Shown here one piece after another: positions 17,759 to 26,714 of a DNA stretch of 64,000 bases (positions within the stretch are counted from its first letter, which is position 1; every line of letters starts with the position of its first letter). Source of the DNA: Sphingobacteriia bacterium (lineage in GTDB: Bacteria > Bacteroidota > Bacteroidia > Bacteroidales > UBA7960); the NCBI GenBank assembly GCA_011390785.1, contig JAABRR010000019.1:1-64000 (forward strand), in the 5' to 3' direction. Both the position numbers and the translations under genes were made by a program. Below the pieces are notes generated by a model. That model did not search any database and was not told the DNA's origin. It worked only from the letters and a program-made list of their open reading frames with translations.

Positions 17759-17795
17759 AAAAAAGCCCGTCAATTAAAATAATTGCGGGCTTTTT
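17759..17795 (-). terminator. Rho-independent terminator of dnaN
   Basis: AAAAAAGCCCG pairs with CGGGCTTTTT, extended by an inner CAATT/AATTG stem with one bulged base. Read leftward it ends in a T-run, 20 bases past the dnaN stop. The intron relic begins right after it. Confidence 0.85.
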
Positions 17796-17814
17796 AAATC
17801 TTATTGATTATGTT

Positions 17815-18939
17815 TTAGCTGTTGAGCATAACTGGCATCACCAGCATAAGAATATCTTCGTCTTTATTTTCATCGTCGAGAGGTAAAATCAAACCAGCTC
17901 TGTTTGGCTCGGAAAGTTCCATTACCACCTGGTCTGTTTCAAGATTATTAAGCATTTCTACCATAAACTTACTGTTAAAGCCAATCTCCATATCGTTACC
18001 TTCATAGTGGCAGTTGAGTCTTTCGCGGGCTTCGTTGCTGTAGTCGAGGTCTTCTGCAGTAAGATGTAACTCAGTGCCGGCAATTTTAAATTTCACCTGG
18101 TAGGTAGCCTGATTTGAAAACAGAGAAACCCTTCTGATGGCATTAAGGAATGGCGAACGATCCAATGTAAGTTTATTGGGATTTTCGAGAGGAATAACTG
18201 CCGAGTAATTAGGGTATTTCCCATCGATAAGCCGGCAGGTCATTGTTACATTTTTGAACGAAAATCTTGCATTCTTTTCGTTGAATTCAACATCTACGGT
18301 GCCTTCGGTGGTGGCAAGAATTCCTTTGAGTTGGTTTAGCGGCTTTTTGGGAAGTATAAAAGATGCGCTCTCTTCCGCTTTTATATCATGCCTGCGGTAC
18401 CTAACCAATTTATGGGCATCGGTGGCAACGAAAGTAATGTTTTCGTCGGTAAGTTCACAATATATACCACTCATGGCCGGTCTCAATTCATCATTGCTTG
18501 CTGCAAAGATGGTTTTACTAATAGCATTGTGCAGTATATCTGATTCAATTTTTATGGATGCCGCACCGTCTAAGCGGGCTGCACGCGGATATTCGCCGCC
18601 ATCCTGGCCGGCAAGGCGATATTTTCCTTCCCCGGCAATAATGCCTACTCCGAAATTTTCTTTATCCACTTCAATGGTAACGGGAATATTCGAAAAAGTT
18701 TTAAGCGTATCCAGCAGAAGTCGGGCTGGTATGGCAATATTTCCTTCATCTTCAGCCATATCTACGGTAAGTGTGGCAGACATGGTAGTTTCCAGGTCTG
18801 ATGCAGATAACTTCAATTCATTTTCGTTAAGTTCAAAAAGAAAATTATCCAGAATGGGTAGGGTATTATTGGTGCTCAGGACACCACTTATCGATTGTAA
18901 CTGCTTCAATAGCAGATTGCTTGATACTATAAACTTCAT
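17815..18939 (-). CDS. dnaN: DNA polymerase III beta subunit (sliding clamp)
   Basis: Forms the dimeric ring that tethers DNA polymerase III to the template. The N-terminus MKFIVSSNLLLKQLQSISGV, SDLETTM near residue 62, the central LPKKPLNQLKG and the C-terminal end in which LVMPVML lies are hallmark DnaN segments. All three clamp domains fit in 374 residues, the normal length. Here the gene is not beside dnaA; it lies downstream of gldF-gldG-DUF4340 on the same strand, an arrangement I recall from other Bacteroidota. A TAnnTTTG box directly upstream suggests that dnaN also has its own promoter. Confidence 0.97.
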   Translation of the reverse strand: MKFIVSSNLLLKQLQSISGVLSTNNTLPILDNFLFELNENELKLSASDLETTMSATLTVDMAEDEGNIAIPARLLLDTLKTFSNIPVTIEVDKENFGVGIIAGEGKYRLAGQDGGEYPRAARLDGAASIKIESDILHNAISKTIFAASNDELRPAMSGIYCELTDENITFVATDAHKLVRYRRHDIKAEESASFILPKKPLNQLKGILATTEGTVDVEFNEKNARFSFKNVTMTCRLIDGKYPNYSAVIPLENPNKLTLDRSPFLNAIRRVSLFSNQATYQVKFKIAGTELHLTAEDLDYSNEARERLNCHYEGNDMEIGFNSKFMVEMLNNLETDQVVMELSEPNRAGLILPLDDENKDEDILMLVMPVMLNS

Positions 18940-18964
18940 TTTTACCTGTTTAATGATACGTTTG

Positions 18965-18972
18965 CAAAGTTA
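18965..18972 (-). promoter_or_regulatory. Putative dnaN -7 element
   Basis: TAACTTTG on the minus strand, 26 bases before the dnaN ATG, an exact TAnnTTTG match. It would make dnaN transcription independent of the gliding genes upstream. Confidence 0.45.
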
Positions 18973-19000
18973 ATTTATTAATTCAATCTGTTGATGTTGC

Positions 19001-20065
19001 TTATGGTTTATTTTGGAAAAACGATAAGGGCCTCATGATGCGGTTAAAAACAAAATATTGTGCCAAAGCATAATCTTTCTCATTTATCTGAAGATAAAAC
19101 CTGTTTGGGTCCTTATATAAATCGGCAGAAAGCATTGGAACACCTTCAGGGCTTTTTCTTGGATAAAATAAAAGAGAAGTTTCACTCCCTGCTTTTGATT
19201 CTATGGTTATTTTCATTTCGGGTAGCTCAAACATAAGCTCCTTTCGCAATTTTTCATCGTCTGTATCCAGTAACCTTTCAAAATATAGATTTTGAAATGA
19301 AGCCAGAAATCTTGAAACACTTGTAGAATCAACAATCTCATTGCTCAGTGTATTCAATTTATCTGACTGGAAAAACTGAATGTCTCCCCCGGGATTAATT
19401 TTTAAAAAATACGAGTTTTTTTCGTCAGAGAACACCGTTACATTAATCGATGTAATTTCATCAGCAGCCAGGTCGACAACAACGGGGTCCATCCATGACA
19501 ATGAACTTGCTGAAAAAAGAGAAGACACCCCCGATTCAAACCGGGGTCTGTAAACAACAAAAGCGATGTCAGAATAAGGTTTTCTCATAAAAGTACTTTC
19601 TCCGTCGGGTGTATCATCACCCACAAGAAAATGTTGATATTTTTGCTGGTAAGGGAAAAGTTTCAAAGTTCCCAGGTTTATTCTGTAAGCGTTTATATAA
19701 ACACTTACTTCCACACCTTTTTCATCAAGGGATTGATTTATGGTTTTGCCCTGGCCAACACTTACCGGCTGTCTTACCCTCAACCGGGACAAAGCTCTTG
19801 CAAGATCTTTTACTGCAGCTTCATTGGCATAAAAGTCATCATTGAGCATCCATCGGCCCGTTTCTTTGCGCTCAAGAATCAGAGTATCGTTGTCGGCTCT
19901 GCTTATCATTTCTATTTTCGAAATATCATGTTTTGCAGCTACGGAAAAATCAGATTCCGAAGCCAAAAAACTCTGGTTGGAATCAGAAAAACGATAAACT
20001 AAAATTCCGATTGTCAGCAATACGAGAGCAAGAAGAAAATACAGACTTGATTTACTATTTAGCAT
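19001..20065 (-). CDS. DUF4340-like membrane-anchored protein of the gldFG locus
   Basis: One N-terminal transmembrane helix (SSLYFLLALVLLTIGILVYR) followed by a soluble region of about 320 residues, predicted outside the cytoplasm. The sequence has the DUF4340 look: ISKIEMISRADNDTLILERKE, then GRWMLNDDFYANEAAVKDL near residue 70, then repeated beta segments. DUF4340 proteins are known next to GldG-type ABC transporter auxiliary proteins, and the neighbour gldG is consistent with that. It lies 80 bases after gldG and 61 bases before dnaN. An accessory role in the GldFG machine is inferred from linkage; biochemical function unknown. Confidence 0.7.
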   Translation of the reverse strand: MLNSKSSLYFLLALVLLTIGILVYRFSDSNQSFLASESDFSVAAKHDISKIEMISRADNDTLILERKETGRWMLNDDFYANEAAVKDLARALSRLRVRQPVSVGQGKTINQSLDEKGVEVSVYINAYRINLGTLKLFPYQQKYQHFLVGDDTPDGESTFMRKPYSDIAFVVYRPRFESGVSSLFSASSLSWMDPVVVDLAADEITSINVTVFSDEKNSYFLKINPGGDIQFFQSDKLNTLSNEIVDSTSVSRFLASFQNLYFERLLDTDDEKLRKELMFELPEMKITIESKAGSETSLLFYPRKSPEGVPMLSADLYKDPNRFYLQINEKDYALAQYFVFNRIMRPLSFFQNKP

Positions 20066-20145
20066 AGATATTTGTAAATTATTATTCTAACCGAATATAT
20101 AGCATGAACAACCCACTATTCCAACCAGACAAAACAGGTTGAAGA

Positions 20146-21858
20146 TCACTGACTGGCATTTCTCGCTCTTGTGTATTTTCTTTTTCTCAGAAAAAATCTT
20201 AGAAATCCGAATAAAAAAAGAAATATCACAGGCAACGACACATTAACAAGCTTAATTACAAATTTATGATCATTTATTCTGTTTTTATCAAGCAACCGAA
20301 GCCTCACTTCGCGGGTTCGGGCTTCCATAATTCCGCTATCATCATTCAGGTAATTTATTGCATTGAGAACAAAATCGGCATTTCCGAAAGTCTCATCAAG
20401 AAACCTGTCGTAACCGAGTGGTAATGGTTGGCCCCGGTTATCAAACTGATTGCGGATTATATCGCCATCTGCCACAACGATCATTGCAGTAGGATTGCTG
20501 TCATCTTTTCTTTGAAAATCAGTCGGAAAAGAATCTACCGGACTTCTTCTGTTGGTAAATACTGACTGGAAAGTTCCTTCGAGCAAAACGGCCATTGGCT
20601 GGGGGCCCTGACGATAAAGGTTCTCATCTGCAGGCTTTTCAAGTATATCAAAGGAAATTCTAACCGGACTTTGCACCAGCCTGGAATAAGGGGATGTTTG
20701 CAGAAGTATTGTTTTTTGAACTCCTTCTGCTTCAATGGTATCAATACTACTAATAAATTCAGTACGAACAGCATTCAGATTTTTTACTATCGGATGATCA
20801 GATGCAGGCATAACCAGCGGGAAGTAAAACCACGGAAGCATATTGATCTGCGGCCTGTCGCCCATATATCCGGTTGTAATTGGAATAGGTGTTGCCTGCA
20901 TATCCATAATTAAATTAGTATTCAACCTTACGCCATAGCGAAAAAGCATATCATCAAGATTTAGCGGCCAGGCCAAACCCAGCGTTTCCGGTGCCACCTG
21001 AAGACTATCCATTGACGCAAAAACCGGATCAACGAGCCACAAAACCGACCCGCCATGCATTACAAACTGATCTAAAACAAACTTGTCCTGCTCTTTAAAT
21101 TCCAGTAATGGCTGTGCCACAACAAGGGTATTAACCCCTTTAAGAGATGCTAAATCGCCATTTAGCGAAACTCTTCCCACATCATAAAATTCCTGCAATC
21201 GGGTAATAATGTCGGCCATATCAATAGATTCGAGCTCCTGGTTTCCTTCGAGAAAAGCAACAACGGGTTTGCTATCAAGGGTTAGTTTATGAATCGTTGA
21301 AGCGAGATTATACTCCAATGCCATAGTAGAAATGTTAATTACATTCTCTGATGACATACCCATCTGATCCTGAAGCAGGGAAAGGGAATATTCTTTGTCC
21401 TTGTAGCTGGCAATAGCGCCTGGAAAAACAACCTGCTGCGAACTGGCATCTTCTGTTTGAACCTGAACCTGAGTAGGCTGCAATCCACTATTAACCAACA
21501 TTGTATAATTTTCTTCGGTTCTCTCCATGTCTCCTGTTATGGTAGGATTGATAAACTCGTAGGTAATGAAGGATGATTGTGCTCTGAATTCATCAAGCAT
21601 TTCGCGGGTCTGGTTTCTCAACCGCTTAAACCCTGCAGGAAAATCACCTTCCAGATAAACTTTAAAATGTACAAAATCATCTAGTTCCTGCAGCAGATTG
21701 CGCGTGGCAGGCGTTAAGGTAAACCGCTTTTCTGAAGTAAGATCAAATCGTATAAAATAATTTGAACCCAACAGGTTTATTGCAATGATAATTATTAAAC
21801 CAATGAATAAACTCTTCAGGTTTTCGTTCCGTATATTTATTTTTTCAGGCTTCTTCAT
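20146..21858 (-). CDS. gldG: Gliding motility ABC transporter auxiliary protein GldG
   Basis: GldG is the substrate-binding-like or auxiliary protein of the GldA-GldF-GldG ABC complex needed for gliding in Flavobacterium. Here: an N-terminal helix (SLFIGLIIIIAINLLGSNYF), the extracytoplasmic ABC-type-uncharacterised-transporter domain with RFDLTSEKRFTLTPATRN, KVYLEGDFPAGFKRL and VAFLEGNQELE, and a second transmembrane helix near the C-terminus (FVIKLVNVSLPVIFLFLFGF) followed by basic residues (RKRKYTRARN). Its 570 residues are typical. It is transcribed between gldF and the DUF4340 gene. The ATPase GldA is not encoded in this window. Confidence 0.92.
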   Translation of the reverse strand: MKKPEKINIRNENLKSLFIGLIIIIAINLLGSNYFIRFDLTSEKRFTLTPATRNLLQELDDFVHFKVYLEGDFPAGFKRLRNQTREMLDEFRAQSSFITYEFINPTITGDMERTEENYTMLVNSGLQPTQVQVQTEDASSQQVVFPGAIASYKDKEYSLSLLQDQMGMSSENVINISTMALEYNLASTIHKLTLDSKPVVAFLEGNQELESIDMADIITRLQEFYDVGRVSLNGDLASLKGVNTLVVAQPLLEFKEQDKFVLDQFVMHGGSVLWLVDPVFASMDSLQVAPETLGLAWPLNLDDMLFRYGVRLNTNLIMDMQATPIPITTGYMGDRPQINMLPWFYFPLVMPASDHPIVKNLNAVRTEFISSIDTIEAEGVQKTILLQTSPYSRLVQSPVRISFDILEKPADENLYRQGPQPMAVLLEGTFQSVFTNRRSPVDSFPTDFQRKDDSNPTAMIVVADGDIIRNQFDNRGQPLPLGYDRFLDETFGNADFVLNAINYLNDDSGIMEARTREVRLRLLDKNRINDHKFVIKLVNVSLPVIFLFLFGFLRFFLRKRKYTRARNASQ

Positions 21859-21933
21859 TTTTGATTGTTAACAGTAATAAACTGTTATCTTAAAAGTGAT
21901 AATATAATAAACACATTACCAAAGACAATTCAA

Positions 21934-22668
21934 TTATTGCCATTTTCGGCTTTCCAGTTTTATTTTGGTCAATAATAAAAAGAAAACGATTAAACTTATA
22001 AAATAGATCAAATCACGGGTGTCTACCACTCCCCTGCTCACAGATGTGTAATGAGAAAAGATCCCCATATTTCGAATAAATAGATCCATTTTCCCAAAAA
22101 GATTAAGGGTATAAATAAATTCGAAGCCAATGTAAATAAATCCGCAAAGGAAAATAGATACTACAAAAGAAATAATTTGATTATCGGTAAGCGATGAAGC
22201 AAACAGTCCTATTGCCACAAAGGCAGCACCCAGTAACAACAAGCCAATATAGGAGCCCCATGCAGCCCCCATATCCATATTGCCGGGAGGCAAGCCAAAT
22301 CTGTAAACCGTAATCATATAAATAAGCGTGGGAAGCAATGAAAATATAACCAGCGTAAAAGCAGCAAAATATTTAGCCAAAACAATTTGCAAATCGGTTA
22401 AAGGTTTGGTGAGAAGAAATTCAATTGTGCCACTTTTTATTTCGTCAGCAAAAAAACGCATAGTAATAGCTGGTATAAGAAAAAGAAAAACGTATGGCGC
22501 CATGGAAAACAGACCTTCAATATTGGCATAACCCGATTGCAGAATATTGGTTTCTAATGGAAAAACCCACAAAAATAAACTATTAATCACAAGAAAAACC
22601 CCTATCGAAATGTATCCGATAAGGTTATTGAAAAAATTATTGATTTCACGAAAAAACAAAGTAATCAT
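21934..22668 (-). CDS. gldF: Gliding motility ABC transporter permease GldF
   Basis: Inner-membrane permease partner of GldG and GldA. Six or more transmembrane segments are seen, with the ABC-2-type hallmark ADEIKSGTIEFLLTKPLTDLQIVLAKYFA between helices 2 and 3. The frame can be read from a TTG at 22695. The ATG at 22668 (MITLFFREINNFF) fits GldF proteins better and leaves a normal leader; a CAACTTTG sequence at 22722-22729 is a near match to the -7 consensus. It heads the leftward run gldF-gldG-DUF4340-dnaN. Confidence 0.9.
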   Translation of the reverse strand: MITLFFREINNFFNNLIGYISIGVFLVINSLFLWVFPLETNILQSGYANIEGLFSMAPYVFLFLIPAITMRFFADEIKSGTIEFLLTKPLTDLQIVLAKYFAAFTLVIFSLLPTLIYMITVYRFGLPPGNMDMGAAWGSYIGLLLLGAAFVAIGLFASSLTDNQIISFVVSIFLCGFIYIGFEFIYTLNLFGKMDLFIRNMGIFSHYTSVSRGVVDTRDLIYFISLIVFFLLLTKIKLESRKWQ

Positions 22669-22760
22669 ACTTTCCCTGGATTTGGTTTCATTCAATGCCT
22701 GCTTTACTGATTATACTTCCGCAAAGTTGCAAAGAATTTCCAAAAGGACAAATAATAAAA

Positions 22761-22780
22761 AACCGGCTTGAACACCGGTT
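22761..22780 (-). terminator. Terminator isolating gldF from the RHS relic
   Basis: AACCGG/CCGGTT stem with an 8-base loop. On the minus strand it is followed by TTTTTTATTATTTG. It would stop leftward transcription before the gldF promoter. Confidence 0.6.
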
Positions 22781-22941
22781 AAAATAAGTTTAGAGAAATA
22801 TGTTCTGTTCTCTGGCTTTTCGTCCACCTGCTGTATAATAAATAGTATAACCCATTTGGGTTACTATCCATATGTGGCATTCAAACCACTAACAGGCATC
22901 CTATTCGCTGCATATGCATTCTAACTATGAAAGGAGTAAAC

Positions 22942-23253
22942 TTACGCCAATGGATCCACCGCATGAAATCTCCCAATCTGCGCATCATAAAACCGTGCCC
23001 CGTAATCATACCAATTTAACCCAAAATCATCATTAAACGTTCCCGCTTGTGCGTGATTTACGCTTCGCTCCAATTTGCCGTTGTACAAAAACGCATTGCT
23101 GCGCTCGGTGCCCAGGTTTATGGGTTGGTTGGAGAGGTGGCTGATGCGCATGCCGTAGGGGTAGTAATGGGTTTCCTGTACTTTGTTGATGGTGGTGCCT
23201 TCGTGGATGTAGTCGAAGTGGGTGTTGCCGGTATAAGTAGAATTAATTTTCAT
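22942..23253 (-). pseudogene. Orphan RHS-repeat core fragment
   Basis: The reading frame holds the conserved RHS-associated core: THYYPYGMRI, LYNGKLE, FGLNWYDYGARFYDAQIGRF and HAVDPLA. It then stops exactly at the point where intact RHS proteins pass into the variable C-terminal tip. Upstream the frame is closed by a stop, and no YD repeats precede it. It is 103 codons, against more than a thousand in full RHS proteins. Either a broken RHS gene or an orphan tip left by recombination. Not expected to be functional. A terminator lies on each side (22761-22780 and 23487-23524). Confidence 0.75.
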
Positions 23254-23486
23254 ATGACCAAGGATTCATCGTATCAAATATAGGGAAAATATATTCAGTT
23301 GGGAGCAATTGATTGGAAGCATTTTTAACCAGCGTCTGCTCTCTGCAACCGCCGCATGGCAAACAGTGAACCCCCTGTGATTTAAAGGGATTAATTGAAG
23401 GCCTACAAGGTGGTAGGAACTTACCACAATAAACAAATCTACAACCATGAAAAATTCCCCTTCATACAACTTTTGTTTTTATAAAA

Positions 23487-23524
23487 AACCTTGATAATCT
23501 TCTTAAAGAAAGACCATCAAGGTT
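23487..23524. terminator. Bidirectional terminator-like hairpin
   Basis: AACCTTGAT (23487-23495) pairs with ATCAAGGTT (23516-23524). T-rich tracts follow in both directions. It lies between the RHS relic and the V-ATPase operon end. Confidence 0.6.
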
Positions 23525-23658
23525 CTTTTTTCATGAAATCGAAAATAATTACCTTAAAGCGCCCCGCTGATAAGGGATGTAGCATAATGAAAATGATAGC
23601 ATTAAGCCAGCATATAATACATCGGAGCAACGAATTCTCATGTATTTTGCGAAAAAAC

Positions 23659-23692
23659 AAAAACCGTTTCCGCATCAGCGAAAGTGGTTTTT
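23659..23692 (-). terminator. Terminator of the V-type ATPase operon
   Basis: A 15-position stem with a 4-base loop (AAAAACCGTTTCCGC against GCGAAAGTGGTTTTT, with two G-T pairs and one mismatch) sits 24 bases past the atpK stop. On the minus strand a T-run follows (TTTTTGTTTTTT). Confidence 0.8.
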
Positions 23693-23715
23693 GCTAAAAA
23701 TGATAATTCGGTTGA

Positions 23716-24183
<468 letters not shown>

Positions 24184-24200
24184 TTATTTAAGTAAAACAA

Positions 24201-26000
24201 TTAAATTAATTTTCTAAAAGGTTGATATTTTTTTCCACCACCAGTAAAACCGGCGTTTTTATAAAACTCTACAAAGGTCAGACGAATTGGGTGTACAAAA
24301 GCTCCCAGTGCTGCCATAAAAAGTGTAATTCCATGTCCAAATATAAGAATCAGTACCATTACAATGGGTCCAAAAATAATATTGTCGGGTGCCATACTTA
24401 CAGCCATACTGTTGAAAACCATTCCCAAAATAGCACTTGAAACACCAAGGGCAAATAACCGCAGGTAAGAAAGCAGGTCACCAAGCAAGCCAGTAAGCAT
24501 TCCGTAGGTATCCCAAATGCCCAATCCGAAATTCATGAAAACGTTACGTTTGGGGTGATTGAAAATGAATATCAACAGCCCCGATATAGCCAAAATGCTG
24601 TAAAGGCCATAGGTATACACAGTTTCTGCAATTATACCCTCACTATTTAGGAAATAAAGTACGCCACCACCAATTAAAAGAATCAGCCATCCAACAGTAG
24701 CAAGAGCATACCTGAAACCAAGCACACGGGTTACATTTGCCACTTTTACCATCATCCCGAAAAGAATCTGCACAACACCTAAAATAAGAGCCAGGTTGAA
24801 CAGCTGGGATTCGTCAATCATAAATTGCTGAAAGGCAGTAAGCCAGGCAGCTTCAGATTCCAGGAGATTAATTCCAAAGAAAGTACCGGTAAGCATACCA
24901 AAAATAACCGTTGCACCCCCAAGAAACTGGGCCAGTGTAAGGATTGATTTATACTCGGTAAACTTTCGCTTGGCAAATGCTGCGGCAAGTATGATTAATA
25001 AACCATAGCCTGCATCTCCTAAACTGAATCCGAAGAACATCATATAAAAGGGAGCAAAGAAGGGAACCAGATCAAGCTCTTTATGATTTGGCAATTCATA
25101 AAAATCACCAATAGGTTCAAATAACCGGGAAAATTTATTATTGACAAGCTGGATAGGAACTTTATCTTCTTTGGTAGCCTTCTCCCATACGTAAAGCTTC
25201 TGATTTTCATCAAGAAAAGCATTAAGTTCAGGGGCCTTTTTCTCAGGTACCCAGCCTTCGAGCAACATAACTTTGTCTTCTGCTTCGGGAAGAGTATGCA
25301 TTATGGCGGTATCGAAATCGACCGATTCCTTCATTTGTCTCAGGTATCGATCAATAGCATTTTGGCTCTCAGATGCCTGCTTATCAAACAAAAATTGAAG
25401 TCCTTCAATTTCCTTTTCTGTTTTTTCAACTTCTGCAAAAAGAGCAGAGATGGGCTTGTCTGGGGGTCTGATTTCATCGGCAGGAACATCCCAGGTTATG
25501 AAACCCCGCTCAAGACTCACAAAATAAATTTGCCCGGCATGCTGCGAAATAATCTCTATAGGGTATTCCTGAAGCCATTTCTCCTCAAATTTTTTGATGG
25601 GTGAAGTATAAAACTTAAACTTGATTCGCTCATCAGCCAGTTTTTCGAACATTTCAAGAGAGAAATCGCCCCACGGTTCTACCATGGCAATCTCTTTCTT
25701 AACGGCATTGAGGTGTTGTTGCTTTTGCTCAAGATCAGCCATAGCATTCTTCACTATATCAAATGCTTCAGAGCCCGAAACGGAACAATCACCGTCCTTT
25801 CTTTCTACCTCTCTTTTAGCCAAAAACTTTGATACACTCTCAATATCTTTAATGTGCTCATACTTATCTCTGATTTCAGCAGTTATTTCTTTTTCTTTTT
25901 CGAGAATATGCAACACACCCAGGCGACGCAAATCGATCAGGAATTTCCGGTAATCCTTATGAAATACCAGGAACGAATATTTTAACATGGGCTGTATCAT
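24201..26000 (-). CDS. atpI: V-type ATP synthase subunit I (membrane stator)
   Basis: Equivalent of the a-subunit: an N-terminal soluble arm of about 330 residues with coiled-coil stretches, then seven to eight transmembrane helices beginning near FFAPFYMMFFGFSLGDAGYG. The LLSYLRLFALGVSSAI segment carries the conserved Arg that works against the ring carboxylate. Its start overlaps the atpD stop by four bases, so translation is probably coupled. Its 599 residues are on the short side for this family but complete. Confidence 0.93.
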   Translation of the reverse strand: MIQPMLKYSFLVFHKDYRKFLIDLRRLGVLHILEKEKEITAEIRDKYEHIKDIESVSKFLAKREVERKDGDCSVSGSEAFDIVKNAMADLEQKQQHLNAVKKEIAMVEPWGDFSLEMFEKLADERIKFKFYTSPIKKFEEKWLQEYPIEIISQHAGQIYFVSLERGFITWDVPADEIRPPDKPISALFAEVEKTEKEIEGLQFLFDKQASESQNAIDRYLRQMKESVDFDTAIMHTLPEAEDKVMLLEGWVPEKKAPELNAFLDENQKLYVWEKATKEDKVPIQLVNNKFSRLFEPIGDFYELPNHKELDLVPFFAPFYMMFFGFSLGDAGYGLLIILAAAFAKRKFTEYKSILTLAQFLGGATVIFGMLTGTFFGINLLESEAAWLTAFQQFMIDESQLFNLALILGVVQILFGMMVKVANVTRVLGFRYALATVGWLILLIGGGVLYFLNSEGIIAETVYTYGLYSILAISGLLIFIFNHPKRNVFMNFGLGIWDTYGMLTGLLGDLLSYLRLFALGVSSAILGMVFNSMAVSMAPDNIIFGPIVMVLILIFGHGITLFMAALGAFVHPIRLTFVEFYKNAGFTGGGKKYQPFRKLI

Positions 26001-26599
26001 AAGCTTTCCTCCATTTCCTGAATTCTGGATTTCACAATTTTTTGAGCTGCTTTGGAAAGATTTTCTTCATCTTCCATAAATCGTTTTATTTTTCTGATAG
26101 CATCCTGAAACCCGGGTATCTGAACTTTTTCGTAAAGATTTACCTTTTGTGTTGTTTTCCGGCGGGCATGATCGAGCAATTGCATTTTCTGGTTAAATAC
26201 TTCGCTTTCAATGGCTATCTGCGCCAATTCTTTCACAATGGCCACACCATCAAGAAACCATGACGGACGGTTAAAAACACTAAATTCCTTTACCAAAAAA
26301 TCAATACCTTCTAAAACAGGGGTTTTTACGCCGGCAATCTTTTTTACCGAAAGATCAACATTTTCAATTGAAACCAGGCTATTGTCAAACTCATCCCAAA
26401 GTTCTACTGCATTGTTATAGGCCTTGAGTTTCTGTTTGAGTTTCTTCTCTAAGGTATCGGCTTCGGTTTTTGCCCTCTTCACTTCAACCCTCAAAGCTGC
26501 TTCCTTATTTTTAAGGGTAGGCAGGGCTTTAACCCTTACCTTCAGCTGCTTTTCAAGTTGCTGTAACGAAGTTTTATTATATTGAAACTTTATCGCCAT
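25997..26599 (-). CDS. atpD: V-type ATP synthase subunit D (central shaft)
   Basis: Central rotor stalk protein that passes rotation between the A/B head and the ring. The N-terminal IKFQYNKTSLQQLEKQLKVR and the long basic/acidic helices up to residue 75, then a helical C-terminal arm, give the antiparallel coiled coil of the family (VLEGIDFLVKEF marks the middle). Its 200 residues are near normal. It overlaps atpI by four bases. It is separated from atpB by 115 bases of microrepeat-bearing spacer. Confidence 0.88.
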   Translation of the reverse strand: MAIKFQYNKTSLQQLEKQLKVRVKALPTLKNKEAALRVEVKRAKTEADTLEKKLKQKLKAYNNAVELWDEFDNSLVSIENVDLSVKKIAGVKTPVLEGIDFLVKEFSVFNRPSWFLDGVAIVKELAQIAIESEVFNQKMQLLDHARRKTTQKVNLYEKVQIPGFQDAIRKIKRFMEDEENLSKAAQKIVKSRIQEMEESL

Positions 26600-26657
26600 T
26601 AGTTTTTCTCATTTATTTGTTTCGGATGATCGGTGATCGTTAATGTGTAATCGGAAT

Positions 26658-26701
26658 CTTCACTCTTCACTCTTCATTCATCATTCTTAATTCCTAATTC
26701 A
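26658..26701. repeat. Microrepeat tract inside the V-ATPase operon
   Basis: A run of degenerate 7-base units of the type CTTCACT/CTTCATT (then CATCATTC, TAATTC) in the atpB-atpD spacer. Similar short-unit tracts occur at 3200-3225 and 13341-13382, always between genes. Confidence 0.5.
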
Positions 26702-26714
26702 CCTCTCTTTAACC

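Noticed and set aside
23047-23283. Plus-strand frame overlapping the RHS fragment
   Set aside because: It is the antisense of the RHS core; its Val/Gly-rich composition comes from the complementary codons.
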